Below are positions 43,383-50,924 of a stretch of 64,000 nucleotides of DNA, one piece after another. The stretch lies in contig NZ_CP040058.1 of the NCBI RefSeq assembly GCF_005280655.1, positions 653,001-717,000 on the forward strand, read 5' to 3'. The position numbers and the translations under genes are program-made. How positions within the stretch are numbered: position 1 is the stretch's first letter; each line of letters opens with the position of its first letter. The notes below the pieces were generated by a model. The model did no database searches. It was not told where the DNA came from and worked only from the letters and a program-made list of their open reading frames with translations. Source of the stretch: Anaerostipes rhamnosivorans. Its GTDB lineage: Bacteria > Bacillota > Clostridia > Lachnospirales > Lachnospiraceae.

Positions 43383-44300
43383 ATGAAGCAACTGAAAATC
43401 GAACAAACGGCAATGAGAGTTTCCGTTAACAGCATTCTTGTAAACTTGGTTTTGTCTGCATTTAAGCTGTTTGCAGGAGTGGCGGCCAGATCCGGTGCTA
43501 TGATATCGGATGCAGCCCATTCCGCATCGGATGTGTTCAGCACTGTCATTGTTCTGGCAGGCGTTGCTATGGCCTCCAAGGAAGCTGATGAAAAGCATCA
43601 GTATGGGCATGAACGGATGGAATGTGTGGCCGCGATCCTCCTTGGGGCAGTGCTTTTTCTTACCGGGATCTTCATAGGGGCCGCCGGGCTTCAAAAGATC
43701 TTCGGAGGTGGCTATGATAAGCTTACTGTGCCGGGAACTCTGGCCATGGTGGCTGCCCTAATCTCTATTGCGGTCAAGGAAGGAATGTACTGGTATACCA
43801 GAAATGCGGCAGTGAAAACAGATTCCGGGGCACTGATGGCAGATGCATGGCATCACCGCTCAGATGCACTGTCCTCCGTGGGAAGTTTTATTGGTATCCT
43901 GGGTGCGAGGATAGGTTTCCCGGTGCTGGATCCGCTGGCAAGTGTAGTGATCTGTATTTTCATTATTAAGGCATCCTACGATATTTTTGCAGATTCTATC
44001 TGCAAGATGATCGACGAATCCTGCAGCAGGGAGACTGTGGAACAGATGAGACAGGTCATCTTAAGGCAGCCCGAGGTAAAAGGAATTGACGATATCCGTA
44101 CCAGAAAGTTCGGGGCCAGAGTATATGTAGATGTGGAGATCTGTATGGACGGCTCTCTGACCTTAAAACAGGCTCATGAAACTGCGGAGAAAGTCCACCT
44201 GAAAATAGAGGAAAATTTTGCACCAGTGAAACATTGTATGGTACATGTAAATCCCGTCAAGAATGAGGATGGGGGAATAAAAGAGGAAAAGACAAAATGA
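43383..44300 (+). CDS. cation diffusion facilitator metal exporter
   Basis: A 305-residue CDF transporter with six predicted membrane helices and a C-terminal cytosolic domain. Metal-site residues are visible in MISDAAHSASDV (helix 2) and MADAWHHRSDALSS (helix 5). The latter HxxxD-type pattern occurs in Zn/Mn/Fe transporters, so the metal is not determined. The last 4 bases overlap the next ABC gene (ATGA), so metal export and ABC export genes form one operon. Confidence 0.9.
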   Translation: MKQLKIEQTAMRVSVNSILVNLVLSAFKLFAGVAARSGAMISDAAHSASDVFSTVIVLAGVAMASKEADEKHQYGHERMECVAAILLGAVLFLTGIFIGAAGLQKIFGGGYDKLTVPGTLAMVAALISIAVKEGMYWYTRNAAVKTDSGALMADAWHHRSDALSSVGSFIGILGARIGFPVLDPLASVVICIFIIKASYDIFADSICKMIDESCSRETVEQMRQVILRQPEVKGIDDIRTRKFGARVYVDVEICMDGSLTLKQAHETAEKVHLKIEENFAPVKHCMVHVNPVKNEDGGIKEEKTK

Positions 44301-46027
44301 AACTGATTTTATCATACTTGAAGAATTATAAAAAGATGTTCGCGCTGAACGTATTTTCGGTCTTCGGTTTTGCCCTGGTTGAGCTAGGGATACCGACCAT
44401 CGTGGCGTGGATGATCGACAGGGGCGTATCGGCAAAAGACACAACGTTTATTTTTCAGATGGGAGGGGTGATCCTCTTAGTCTCCCTTCTGGGGACCGCA
44501 GGGACCATTCTTCTCGGCTACTGCTGTGCTTATCTGTCCACGTCCATCACACGGGATATCCGAAATGATATGTTTGAAAAGACACAGGAATTCTCGCACA
44601 GAGAATTTAAGGAATTCGGCACTGCATCTCTGATAACCAGGACAACCAATGATGCTTTCCAGATCCAGATGTTTTTAAACATCCTGTTTCGGACGGCACT
44701 GATGACTCCTGTGATGACAGTGGGGAGCATCGTGCTGGTGCTGAAGGCATCCTTAAATCTTTCGATGGTCATTTTAGGGACGATCCCTTTTATCATCGTG
44801 GGAGTCATCATTGTGGCAAAACGCTCGGAGCTTCTGAGCGAACGCCAGCAGTCCTCGCTGGAATGGATCAACCGGATCTCTAAAGAAAATATCAGCGGGA
44901 TTCGGGTCATCCGTGCGTTTACCAATGACCGGCATGAAAAAGAACGGTTTGACGGGGCAAATAGTGCTTATATGGGATATTCCAAAAAGCTCTTTAAGCT
45001 CATGTCTGTGACACAGCCGGCCTTTTATTTCCTGATGAATCTGGCTGGTATGCTCATCTACTGGATTTCCAGCGTTATGATTCAGCAGGGAGGGCTGAAT
45101 ATCGGACAGCTGGTAGCCTTTATGGATTACCTGTTTCATGTGATGTTCTCTATTATGCTGTTCTGCCTGGTATTTATGATGTATCCAAAAGCCGCTGTCA
45201 GCGCAAAGAGGATCTCCAAAGTATTTGACGCAGTGCCTGCGGTGGACGGCAGTCCAAATGATACGGCTGGGAAGATCCCTGTTGATGAGATTCAATTTGA
45301 CCATGTGACGTTTGCATATCCTGACGGAGAAGAGGCGGTGCTCACCGATGTATCTTTTACCGTGAAAAAGGGAGAGACCATTGCCTTTATCGGCAGTACA
45401 GGTTCAGGAAAAAGTACACTGATCAACCTTGTGCCGCGGGCCTATGATGTATCCGGCGGAAGGGTGTTGGTCAACGGAAAAGACATCAGGGAGATGGACC
45501 TTAAATCCCTGAGAAATTCCATCGGTTTTATCCCGCAGAAGGCGCTTCTTTTCTCAGGCAGCATTGCGGATAATTTGAAGTTCGGAAAAGAAGATGCATC
45601 CATGGAAGAGATGGAGGAAGCTGCACGGACAGCCCAGGCCTATGATTTCATCATGGAAAAAGGCGGGTTTGAAGTCCAGATTACGGAGAATGCCACAAAC
45701 GTATCCGGAGGGCAGAGGCAGAGGCTTTCCATCGCCAGGGCGCTTGTGAGAAAACCGGAAGTTTATATATTTGACGATTCTTTTTCTGCACTGGATTTTA
45801 AGACCGACGCAAAACTGAGAAGAGAACTGAAAAAGACACTGGGGAACGCTATCATGATGGTGGTGGCTCAGAGGATCACCAGCATCATGGATGCGGATAA
45901 GATCATGGTGCTCAATGAAGGACGGGTCGTAGGATCCGGCACCCACAGGGAGCTATTAAAGAGCTGTAAGATCTATCAGGAGATTGCCGCATCCCAGCTG
46001 GATAAGGAGGAACTGGCCGATGATTAA
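44297..46027 (+). CDS. heterodimeric ABC exporter, subunit with degenerate ATPase site
   Basis: A 576-residue half-transporter: six membrane helices (residues 1-310), then an ATPase with Walker A GSTGSGKST, canonical signature VSGGQRQRLS and Walker B VYIFDDSFSALD. The catalytic Glu after Walker B is Asp here, the hallmark of the degenerate member of BmrC/LmrC-type heterodimers. The next gene has the reciprocal defect, so they should form one consensus and one silent ATP site. The substrate is unknown; multidrug export is the usual role. Coupled to the CDF gene by ATGA. Confidence 0.92.
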   Translation: MKLILSYLKNYKKMFALNVFSVFGFALVELGIPTIVAWMIDRGVSAKDTTFIFQMGGVILLVSLLGTAGTILLGYCCAYLSTSITRDIRNDMFEKTQEFSHREFKEFGTASLITRTTNDAFQIQMFLNILFRTALMTPVMTVGSIVLVLKASLNLSMVILGTIPFIIVGVIIVAKRSELLSERQQSSLEWINRISKENISGIRVIRAFTNDRHEKERFDGANSAYMGYSKKLFKLMSVTQPAFYFLMNLAGMLIYWISSVMIQQGGLNIGQLVAFMDYLFHVMFSIMLFCLVFMMYPKAAVSAKRISKVFDAVPAVDGSPNDTAGKIPVDEIQFDHVTFAYPDGEEAVLTDVSFTVKKGETIAFIGSTGSGKSTLINLVPRAYDVSGGRVLVNGKDIREMDLKSLRNSIGFIPQKALLFSGSIADNLKFGKEDASMEEMEEAARTAQAYDFIMEKGGFEVQITENATNVSGGQRQRLSIARALVRKPEVYIFDDSFSALDFKTDAKLRRELKKTLGNAIMMVVAQRITSIMDADKIMVLNEGRVVGSGTHRELLKSCKIYQEIAASQLDKEELADD

Positions 46028-47798
46028 AAAACTGAAGCAGGCAGGAGCGGTCCTTAAGAAATTAAAACCATTTATTGCTCCATACAAATGGGGGTTCCTT
46101 GGGACTGTCGTGACGGCGGTCATCAGTGTGGCCGCCATGACATCGGCGCCGAGGATCGAGGGAATGATCACGACCCAGCTGGCTAAGGATGCATCGGACA
46201 TCGCGGGGAAGATCCCCGGGGCAGGGGTCCATTTTGATGTGATCCTTAAGATTCTCTTGATTCTGGCCGTGATTTATATCATTAAGATGGGAACACAGAT
46301 CATCAGCATGTTCCTGCTGACCAATTCCATCCAGAGTGCCATGCATGATATGAGGAACGCGGTGCAGGATAAGATCCGAAGGCTGCCGGTCAAATATTTT
46401 GATACCCACAGCTTCGGGGACACCTTAAGCCGGGTGACCAACGACATTGATTCTGTGTCCAACGGACTGCAGCAGAGTTTCATCCAGGTGGTCAGCGGCG
46501 TACTGACCCTGGTTCTGGTCCTTGTGATGGTGTTTACCATCCAGCCGGTGATGGCATGGCTGGTGGTTCTGATCATCCCTGTCAGCATACTCATCAGCAT
46601 CGCTGTGGTAAAAAGGAGCCAGAAACAGTTCAAGGCCCAACAGGATTCGCTGGGAGAACTGAACGGAGCCATCACGGAGCTTTACACAGGATACAATGAG
46701 ATCCTTTTGTTCGGCAGGCAGAAGCCTTCCCAGGAGCGGTTCCGGGAGATTAACGGAAGACTCCAGAAACATGCGCTGAAGGCACAGTTTATATCTTCCA
46801 TTATGAGCCCGCTCATCTCTCTGAGTGTTTACCTGTGCATCGGCGGCGTGGCAGTTTCGGGCACAGTCTTTGTAATCCAGGGGATGCTCACGGTGGGAAA
46901 TCTTCAGGCATTTATCCGTTATATCTGGCAGTGCAACGAACCTCTCTCTCAGGTGGCGCAGCTTTCCGCCCAGATCCAGGCAGCTTTTGCGGGTCTTAAG
47001 AGAATATTTGAGATCTTGGATGAGCCGGAGGAAGTCCCTGATCCAGATCCAGGCGTCCAGTTGACACAGATCAAGGGAAATGTGGAGTTTGACCATGTAT
47101 CCTTTGGATACGGAGATACACCGGTGATCCGGGACTTGGATATCAAGATCAAGAACGGGCAGATGGTGGCCATCGTGGGTCCTACAGGAGCGGGAAAAAC
47201 GACCATCATTAACCTTCTGCTCCGGTTTTATGACACGGACAGCGGAAGGATCCTGATCGACGGTGTGGACATCAGAACCATGAAAAGGGAAGATTTAAGG
47301 AGCATGTTCGGTATGGTCCTCCAGGATACCTGGCTTTTTTCGGGAAGCATATATGAAAATATCAGATATGGAAGACTGGACGCCAGAAAGGACGAGGTGA
47401 TCGACGCGGCCAAGACGGCCAATGTCCACCACTTTATCCGCACGCTTCCAAAAGGATATGATATGGAGATTGATGAGGAGGGCAGCAATATCTCCCAGGG
47501 AGAGAAGCAGCTGCTGACCATCGCGAGGGCTGTGCTGAAAGATCCTAAGATTCTGATCCTGGATGAGGCCACCTCGTCCGTGGATACAAGGCTGGAGAAA
47601 ATGCTGCAGGAGGCCATGCACAAACTTTTGGCAGGCAGGACCAGCTTTGTCATCGCCCACAGGCTCTCCACCATAAAAAACGCAGATTTAATCCTTGTTT
47701 TGAAGGAAGGACAGATCGTTGAGACCGGCACCCACCAGGAGCTTTTAGAAAAGAAGGGATATTATGAACAATTGTACCACTCACAGTTTTCCGTGTGA
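46020..47798 (+). CDS. heterodimeric ABC exporter, catalytically competent subunit
   Basis: A 592-residue half-transporter and the partner of the preceding gene. It has six membrane helices (about 20-330), Walker A GPTGAGKTT, a non-canonical signature ISQGEKQLLT and an intact Walker B plus Glu ILILDEATSSVD. With the signature of the first subunit this Walker site forms the functional ATP site. The ATG at 46020 overlaps the previous stop by 8 bases and follows AAGGAGG; a longer frame opens at 45984 but lacks a ribosome binding site. Confidence 0.92.
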   Translation: MIKKLKQAGAVLKKLKPFIAPYKWGFLGTVVTAVISVAAMTSAPRIEGMITTQLAKDASDIAGKIPGAGVHFDVILKILLILAVIYIIKMGTQIISMFLLTNSIQSAMHDMRNAVQDKIRRLPVKYFDTHSFGDTLSRVTNDIDSVSNGLQQSFIQVVSGVLTLVLVLVMVFTIQPVMAWLVVLIIPVSILISIAVVKRSQKQFKAQQDSLGELNGAITELYTGYNEILLFGRQKPSQERFREINGRLQKHALKAQFISSIMSPLISLSVYLCIGGVAVSGTVFVIQGMLTVGNLQAFIRYIWQCNEPLSQVAQLSAQIQAAFAGLKRIFEILDEPEEVPDPDPGVQLTQIKGNVEFDHVSFGYGDTPVIRDLDIKIKNGQMVAIVGPTGAGKTTIINLLLRFYDTDSGRILIDGVDIRTMKREDLRSMFGMVLQDTWLFSGSIYENIRYGRLDARKDEVIDAAKTANVHHFIRTLPKGYDMEIDEEGSNISQGEKQLLTIARAVLKDPKILILDEATSSVDTRLEKMLQEAMHKLLAGRTSFVIAHRLSTIKNADLILVLKEGQIVETGTHQELLEKKGYYEQLYHSQFSV

Positions 47799-47807
47799 TT
47801 TATGAGC

Positions 47808-47835
47808 ACCATTTCTTGTCTGTACACATACAATA
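47808..47835 (+). promoter_or_regulatory. sigma-K-like promoter of the BclA-like gene
   Basis: AC (47808-47809), 17 bases, CATACAATA (47827-47835). The expected start point near 47843 favours translation from ATG 47894 over ATG 47855. Confidence 0.5.
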
Positions 47836-47893
47836 TTGTGAAGGTGATTGATTTATGATCGCTTTCATATACCAGACAAGAGAGGACGAAATT

Positions 47894-48424
47894 ATGGCGG
47901 ATAAATGTAATAAATATCATTGTAATCCTAATCCCTGTGGCGGAGGATGCACACACTGCGGCTGTAACTGCGGCGGCAGCGAACCAGCGGATCCCACACC
48001 GGATCCTGGTTTAGGATTTGGCTCCCTAAGGGGAACCACGATAGAAGTACCCGGGGCAGAGCTGGAGAGCATGCCGTTTAATTTGGCTGGACCGTTATCA
48101 GATACGGTGACAGTCAGTCAAAGCGGCAATGGGTTAGTAGTCGGAGAAAGCGGGGTTTATCAGATATCTTTATCAGTCAGCGCCGAGGCTACAGCCGAGC
48201 CGGATGCGGATCAACCATATTTGACCGCGCTGATTACAGTCAACGGAGATGCAGCTTTCGGCGATATCTCCACTTACTTTATGATATTAAACCGGAGCAG
48301 TTCAACGTTTGTCGTTCAAGCTGCCTTGTCAGCCGGAGATGAAGTGGGAGCAGGCATCAGTTCAAATTTCCTTCCCTTAGGATATATGAACCGCTCCTTA
48401 TCCATTGTAAAGCTCAGCAATTAA
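47894..48424 (+). CDS. Cys/Gly-rich protein with BclA-type jelly-roll domain, probable exosporium protein
   Basis: A 176-residue protein. The first 35 residues are rich in Cys, Gly and His (GGGCTHCGCNCGG); after a proline hinge (ADPTPDPG) a jelly-roll domain of about 130 residues follows (VSQSGNGLVVGESGVYQISLSVSAEA kept short here: residues 68-93; LSIVKLSN end), as in the C-terminal domain of the Bacillus exosporium protein BclA. No collagen repeats or secretion signal are present. The start at 47894 has GAGAGGA upstream; the upstream ATG at 47855 would fall in or before the leader of the sigma-K-like transcript. A strong terminator follows. Confidence 0.72.
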   Translation: MADKCNKYHCNPNPCGGGCTHCGCNCGGSEPADPTPDPGLGFGSLRGTTIEVPGAELESMPFNLAGPLSDTVTVSQSGNGLVVGESGVYQISLSVSAEATAEPDADQPYLTALITVNGDAAFGDISTYFMILNRSSSTFVVQAALSAGDEVGAGISSNFLPLGYMNRSLSIVKLSN

Positions 48425-48435
48425 TATAATAAATA

Positions 48436-48486
48436 CGGGGCTGCCCACTGAAAACAAATTGTATTCAGTGGGCAGCCCCGTTTTTT
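48436..48486 (+). terminator. strong intrinsic terminator after BclA-like gene
   Basis: CGGGGCTGCCCACTGAA pairs perfectly with TTCAGTGGGCAGCCCCG (17 base pairs), followed by six T. Confidence 0.95.
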
Positions 48487-48487
48487 A

Positions 48488-48660
48488 TTCCATCGGAAAG
48501 TTCTTCGAACCTCCCTATGGAACAAAAAAGCCCTACGGGCATTATGCACACAAATGCGTGAAGAAATTATTTGACTACGTCAAATCGCATTTGGCGCGTA
48601 AAGCGGAACAAGTCCCTCATGATTGAGGGATTTAGGGAGTTGAAGCGGACCTGCCCGCTT
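48488..48660. repeat. non-coding stretch with a string of inverted repeats
   Basis: Between the terminator and the HAD gene lie nested hairpins: TTCCAT/ATGGAA enclosing GTTC-TTC-GAAC (48488-48522), GCCC-TAC-GGGC (48530-48540), CAAATGCG/CGCATTTG (48551-48593) enclosing TTTGAC-TAC-GTCAAA (48570-48584), TCCCTCA/TGAGGGA (48613-48630) and AAGCGG/CCGCTT (48643-48660). No open frame fits. It could be a structured RNA, a small palindromic repeat element, or an old terminator cluster. Confidence 0.5.
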
Positions 48661-48676
48661 TCGTTTCGTTGTAAGA

Positions 48677-49459
48677 TTATAGAAGGCTGTTTAAGACCTT
48701 CAGATGTTTGAGGGCATGAAAGATGCCGTCCTCTTTAAAGTGCCGAGTGACATAGTCGGCGGCTTTTCTTGCGGCGCTGGTTCCGTTCTCCATGGCAACC
48801 GCAGTCCCTGCAGCTTCAAACATATGGACATCGTTGTCCCCGTCCCCGAAAGCGTAACTGTCATCCTGGGAAAATCCAAGGGCATTGGTCACGTAGGCCA
48901 CGGCATGTCCTTTGTTAAACGAGACGCTGGACACATCGGCGGAGCCGTCAAAGTGATCATTGATGATATACTTGCCGTCAAAATTCCGCTTGATGGTCTT
49001 TAAGTGATCTTTATCCTTGTAGATAATGTCAAACGCATAGGCCTTCACATCGTGGATATCCCACTGGTTCTCATGGATGACATCGATGGATTCATAGGGT
49101 CTTGTATGTCCGTACAGGTAAAGAGGGTTCCCGTGGTAAACGATGCCGTCTCCAAGAAGGCAGTAGGCACACTGGGAGGCTTTGCACAGTTTGATGATCT
49201 CTTTGAGTTCATCGATGGTGAAGCTGTTGTCCAGCAGGATGCTGTCGTTATGTTCTATGCGCCTTCCGTTGGCAGCGATAAATCCGTCTGCAAGGCCGGA
49301 AAACATGCGCCTTATATATCCCGCAGGCCTGCCAGATGCGATCATGACAGTGTGTCCATTGGATCTCAGCTCCCTAAGGGCCTTTTTGTTCGAGGGAAGG
49401 ATACCTTCCTGGTCTGCAAGTGTCCCGTCGATGTCAAAAAATAATATTTTATTGGACAT
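48677..49459 (-). CDS. Cof-type HAD-superfamily phosphatase
   Basis: A 260-residue HAD hydrolase of subfamily IIB. Motif I is FFDIDGTLAD with both catalytic Asp, motif II is the Ser in IASGRPAGYI, and motif IV is AFGDGDNDVHMFE. The C2-type cap lies between residues 85 and 185. These enzymes remove phosphate from sugar phosphates, phosphorylated cofactors or nucleotides; the substrate is not predictable. GTAGCATG precedes the start, with GGAGGTAGC as ribosome binding site on the minus strand. Confidence 0.92.
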   Translation of the reverse strand: MSNKILFFDIDGTLADQEGILPSNKKALRELRSNGHTVMIASGRPAGYIRRMFSGLADGFIAANGRRIEHNDSILLDNSFTIDELKEIIKLCKASQCAYCLLGDGIVYHGNPLYLYGHTRPYESIDVIHENQWDIHDVKAYAFDIIYKDKDHLKTIKRNFDGKYIINDHFDGSADVSSVSFNKGHAVAYVTNALGFSQDDSYAFGDGDNDVHMFEAAGTAVAMENGTSAARKAADYVTRHFKEDGIFHALKHLKVLNSLL

Positions 49460-49603
49460 AACATGCTACCTCCATTCTGATTGCAGATATTATACCATAT
49501 ATGAGGGGAAATGTGCCACTTACCAAGCAATTTTAACCTGTTGGCTGTTTTGCGTGTACAGCGGGGCAGGCTCTGATATAATGAAAGACGTGGAGATGAA
49601 AAG

Positions 49604-50065
49604 ATGAAGATACGAATTGAGATTGACGAAAATTTAGCGGAAGAAGAGGTCGTCATACGGTGCCAAAACCTGGATGATAAGATCCGGAAGGTACAAAACG
49701 CGGTCCAGGAAACCGTGTCCAAGATGCAGACCATCGTGTTTTCCAAAGGTGAGCAGGAGTATTATTTTCCACTCTCCAAGGTCCTGTTTTTTGAGACAGA
49801 CGGAAACACCATCCATGTGCATACGGCGGATGATATCTATGAGACAAGGTACCGTCTGTATGAGTTGGAGGAGATGCTGCCGGGTTCTTTTATGAGGATC
49901 TCAAAGTCAGCAGTGGTCAACACCCATAAGATATATTCTATCAGCCGGGGATTGTCTGCTTCAGGCGTTATACAGTTTGAGAACACACATAAGCAGGTTT
50001 ATGTATCGAGGCTTTATCTGAAACCGTTAAAACAAAAATTAGAAGAAAAGAGGATTGGGAAATGA
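49604..50065 (+). CDS. LytTR-type DNA-binding regulator
   Basis: A 153-residue protein with a short N-terminal part (MKIRIEIDENLAEEEVVI) and a C-terminal LytTR DNA-binding domain (ADDIYETRYRLYELEEMLP, FMRISKSAVVNTHKI). It lacks a receiver domain, so it is not a classical response regulator. It overlaps the next gene, a LiaF-like membrane protein, by 4 bases (ATGA). Such LytTR-plus-membrane-protein pairs often regulate themselves, the membrane protein holding or silencing the regulator. TATAAT (about 49578) is the probable -10 box. Confidence 0.87.
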   Translation: MKIRIEIDENLAEEEVVIRCQNLDDKIRKVQNAVQETVSKMQTIVFSKGEQEYYFPLSKVLFFETDGNTIHVHTADDIYETRYRLYELEEMLPGSFMRISKSAVVNTHKIYSISRGLSASGVIQFENTHKQVYVSRLYLKPLKQKLEEKRIGK

Positions 50066-50757
50066 AAAAAGAAAAGATTTTTTGGGGATTATTTTTTATT
50101 CTGGGAGCCATATTCATTCTTTGCAGCAGATTGGGTTATCTTAAGGATATCAGCGTCTTCAGCCTTCTGTTGACCATATTCTTTGCGGCAATGCTGATCA
50201 AAAGCCTGCTGCATCTGGAGTATACAGGGATTTTGTTTTCTATCGCGTTTATATGTATCATTTATGCCAGACCGCTTGGTATCACTGCCATTACACCTTG
50301 GCCGGTGCTGGGAGCTGCGCTGCTGGGAAGTATTGGATGCCATATGCTGTTTCCTTCAAGGCACAGAAGATGGAAGGAATGGCACAGCGATGAGCCGTTT
50401 GAGTCAGTCATTGATGAGGACGACGGAACCTCGGTTTATCACAGGACGTCTTTTGGCTCCACGGTCAAATATGTGAATTCTGATGACTTTAAGTATGCCA
50501 GACTTGACGCCAGCTTCGGAGCTATCAAAGCGTATTTTGACAATGCCCAGGTTAGAGGCGGTAAGGCGGAGATCAATCTGGATGTCTCTTTTGCGGGTGT
50601 GGAGCTTTATATCCCGAAGCATTGGACGGTGATCAACAACGTCAGTGCATTTGCCGGCGCTGTGGATGAAAAAAACAGAAGCCAGAGCGATGGGACCGTC
50701 AACGTACATCTGACAGGGGGGATCAATTTCGGAGGAGTTACGGTCATTTATGTGTAA
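50062..50757 (+). CDS. LiaF-like membrane protein paired with LytTR regulator
   Basis: A 231-residue protein with about four membrane helices in residues 5-95 (LiaI/LiaF-type) and a C-terminal beta-rich LiaF-like domain (DASFGAIKAYFDNAQVRGG, INLDVSFAGVELYIP, NVHLTGGINFGGVTVIYV). LiaF inhibits the cell-envelope stress kinase LiaS in Bacillus; here the partner is a LytTR regulator rather than a LiaRS pair. Translational coupling through ATGA suggests a regulator-antiregulator pair. Confidence 0.82.
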   Translation: MKKEKIFWGLFFILGAIFILCSRLGYLKDISVFSLLLTIFFAAMLIKSLLHLEYTGILFSIAFICIIYARPLGITAITPWPVLGAALLGSIGCHMLFPSRHRRWKEWHSDEPFESVIDEDDGTSVYHRTSFGSTVKYVNSDDFKYARLDASFGAIKAYFDNAQVRGGKAEINLDVSFAGVELYIPKHWTVINNVSAFAGAVDEKNRSQSDGTVNVHLTGGINFGGVTVIYV

Positions 50758-50803
50758 CAGAGTAGCTTTTTTTGCCTGCATTCCATTATTTTTTAAATAG
50801 GGT

Positions 50804-50833
50804 AAAAACAGCCGTGTGATCCGGCTGTTTTTT
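50804..50833 (+). terminator. terminator after the LytTR/LiaF pair
   Basis: AAAACAGCCG pairs with CGGCTGTTTT around a short loop, followed by further T. Confidence 0.8.
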
Positions 50834-50924
50834 ACGTTTATCTCTAAGATTTGTGTTATACTTAACAATATAGTGGAAAATTTTAGATGAATCATAATCG
50901 GAGTGTAATATCGGGGGAAGAATC

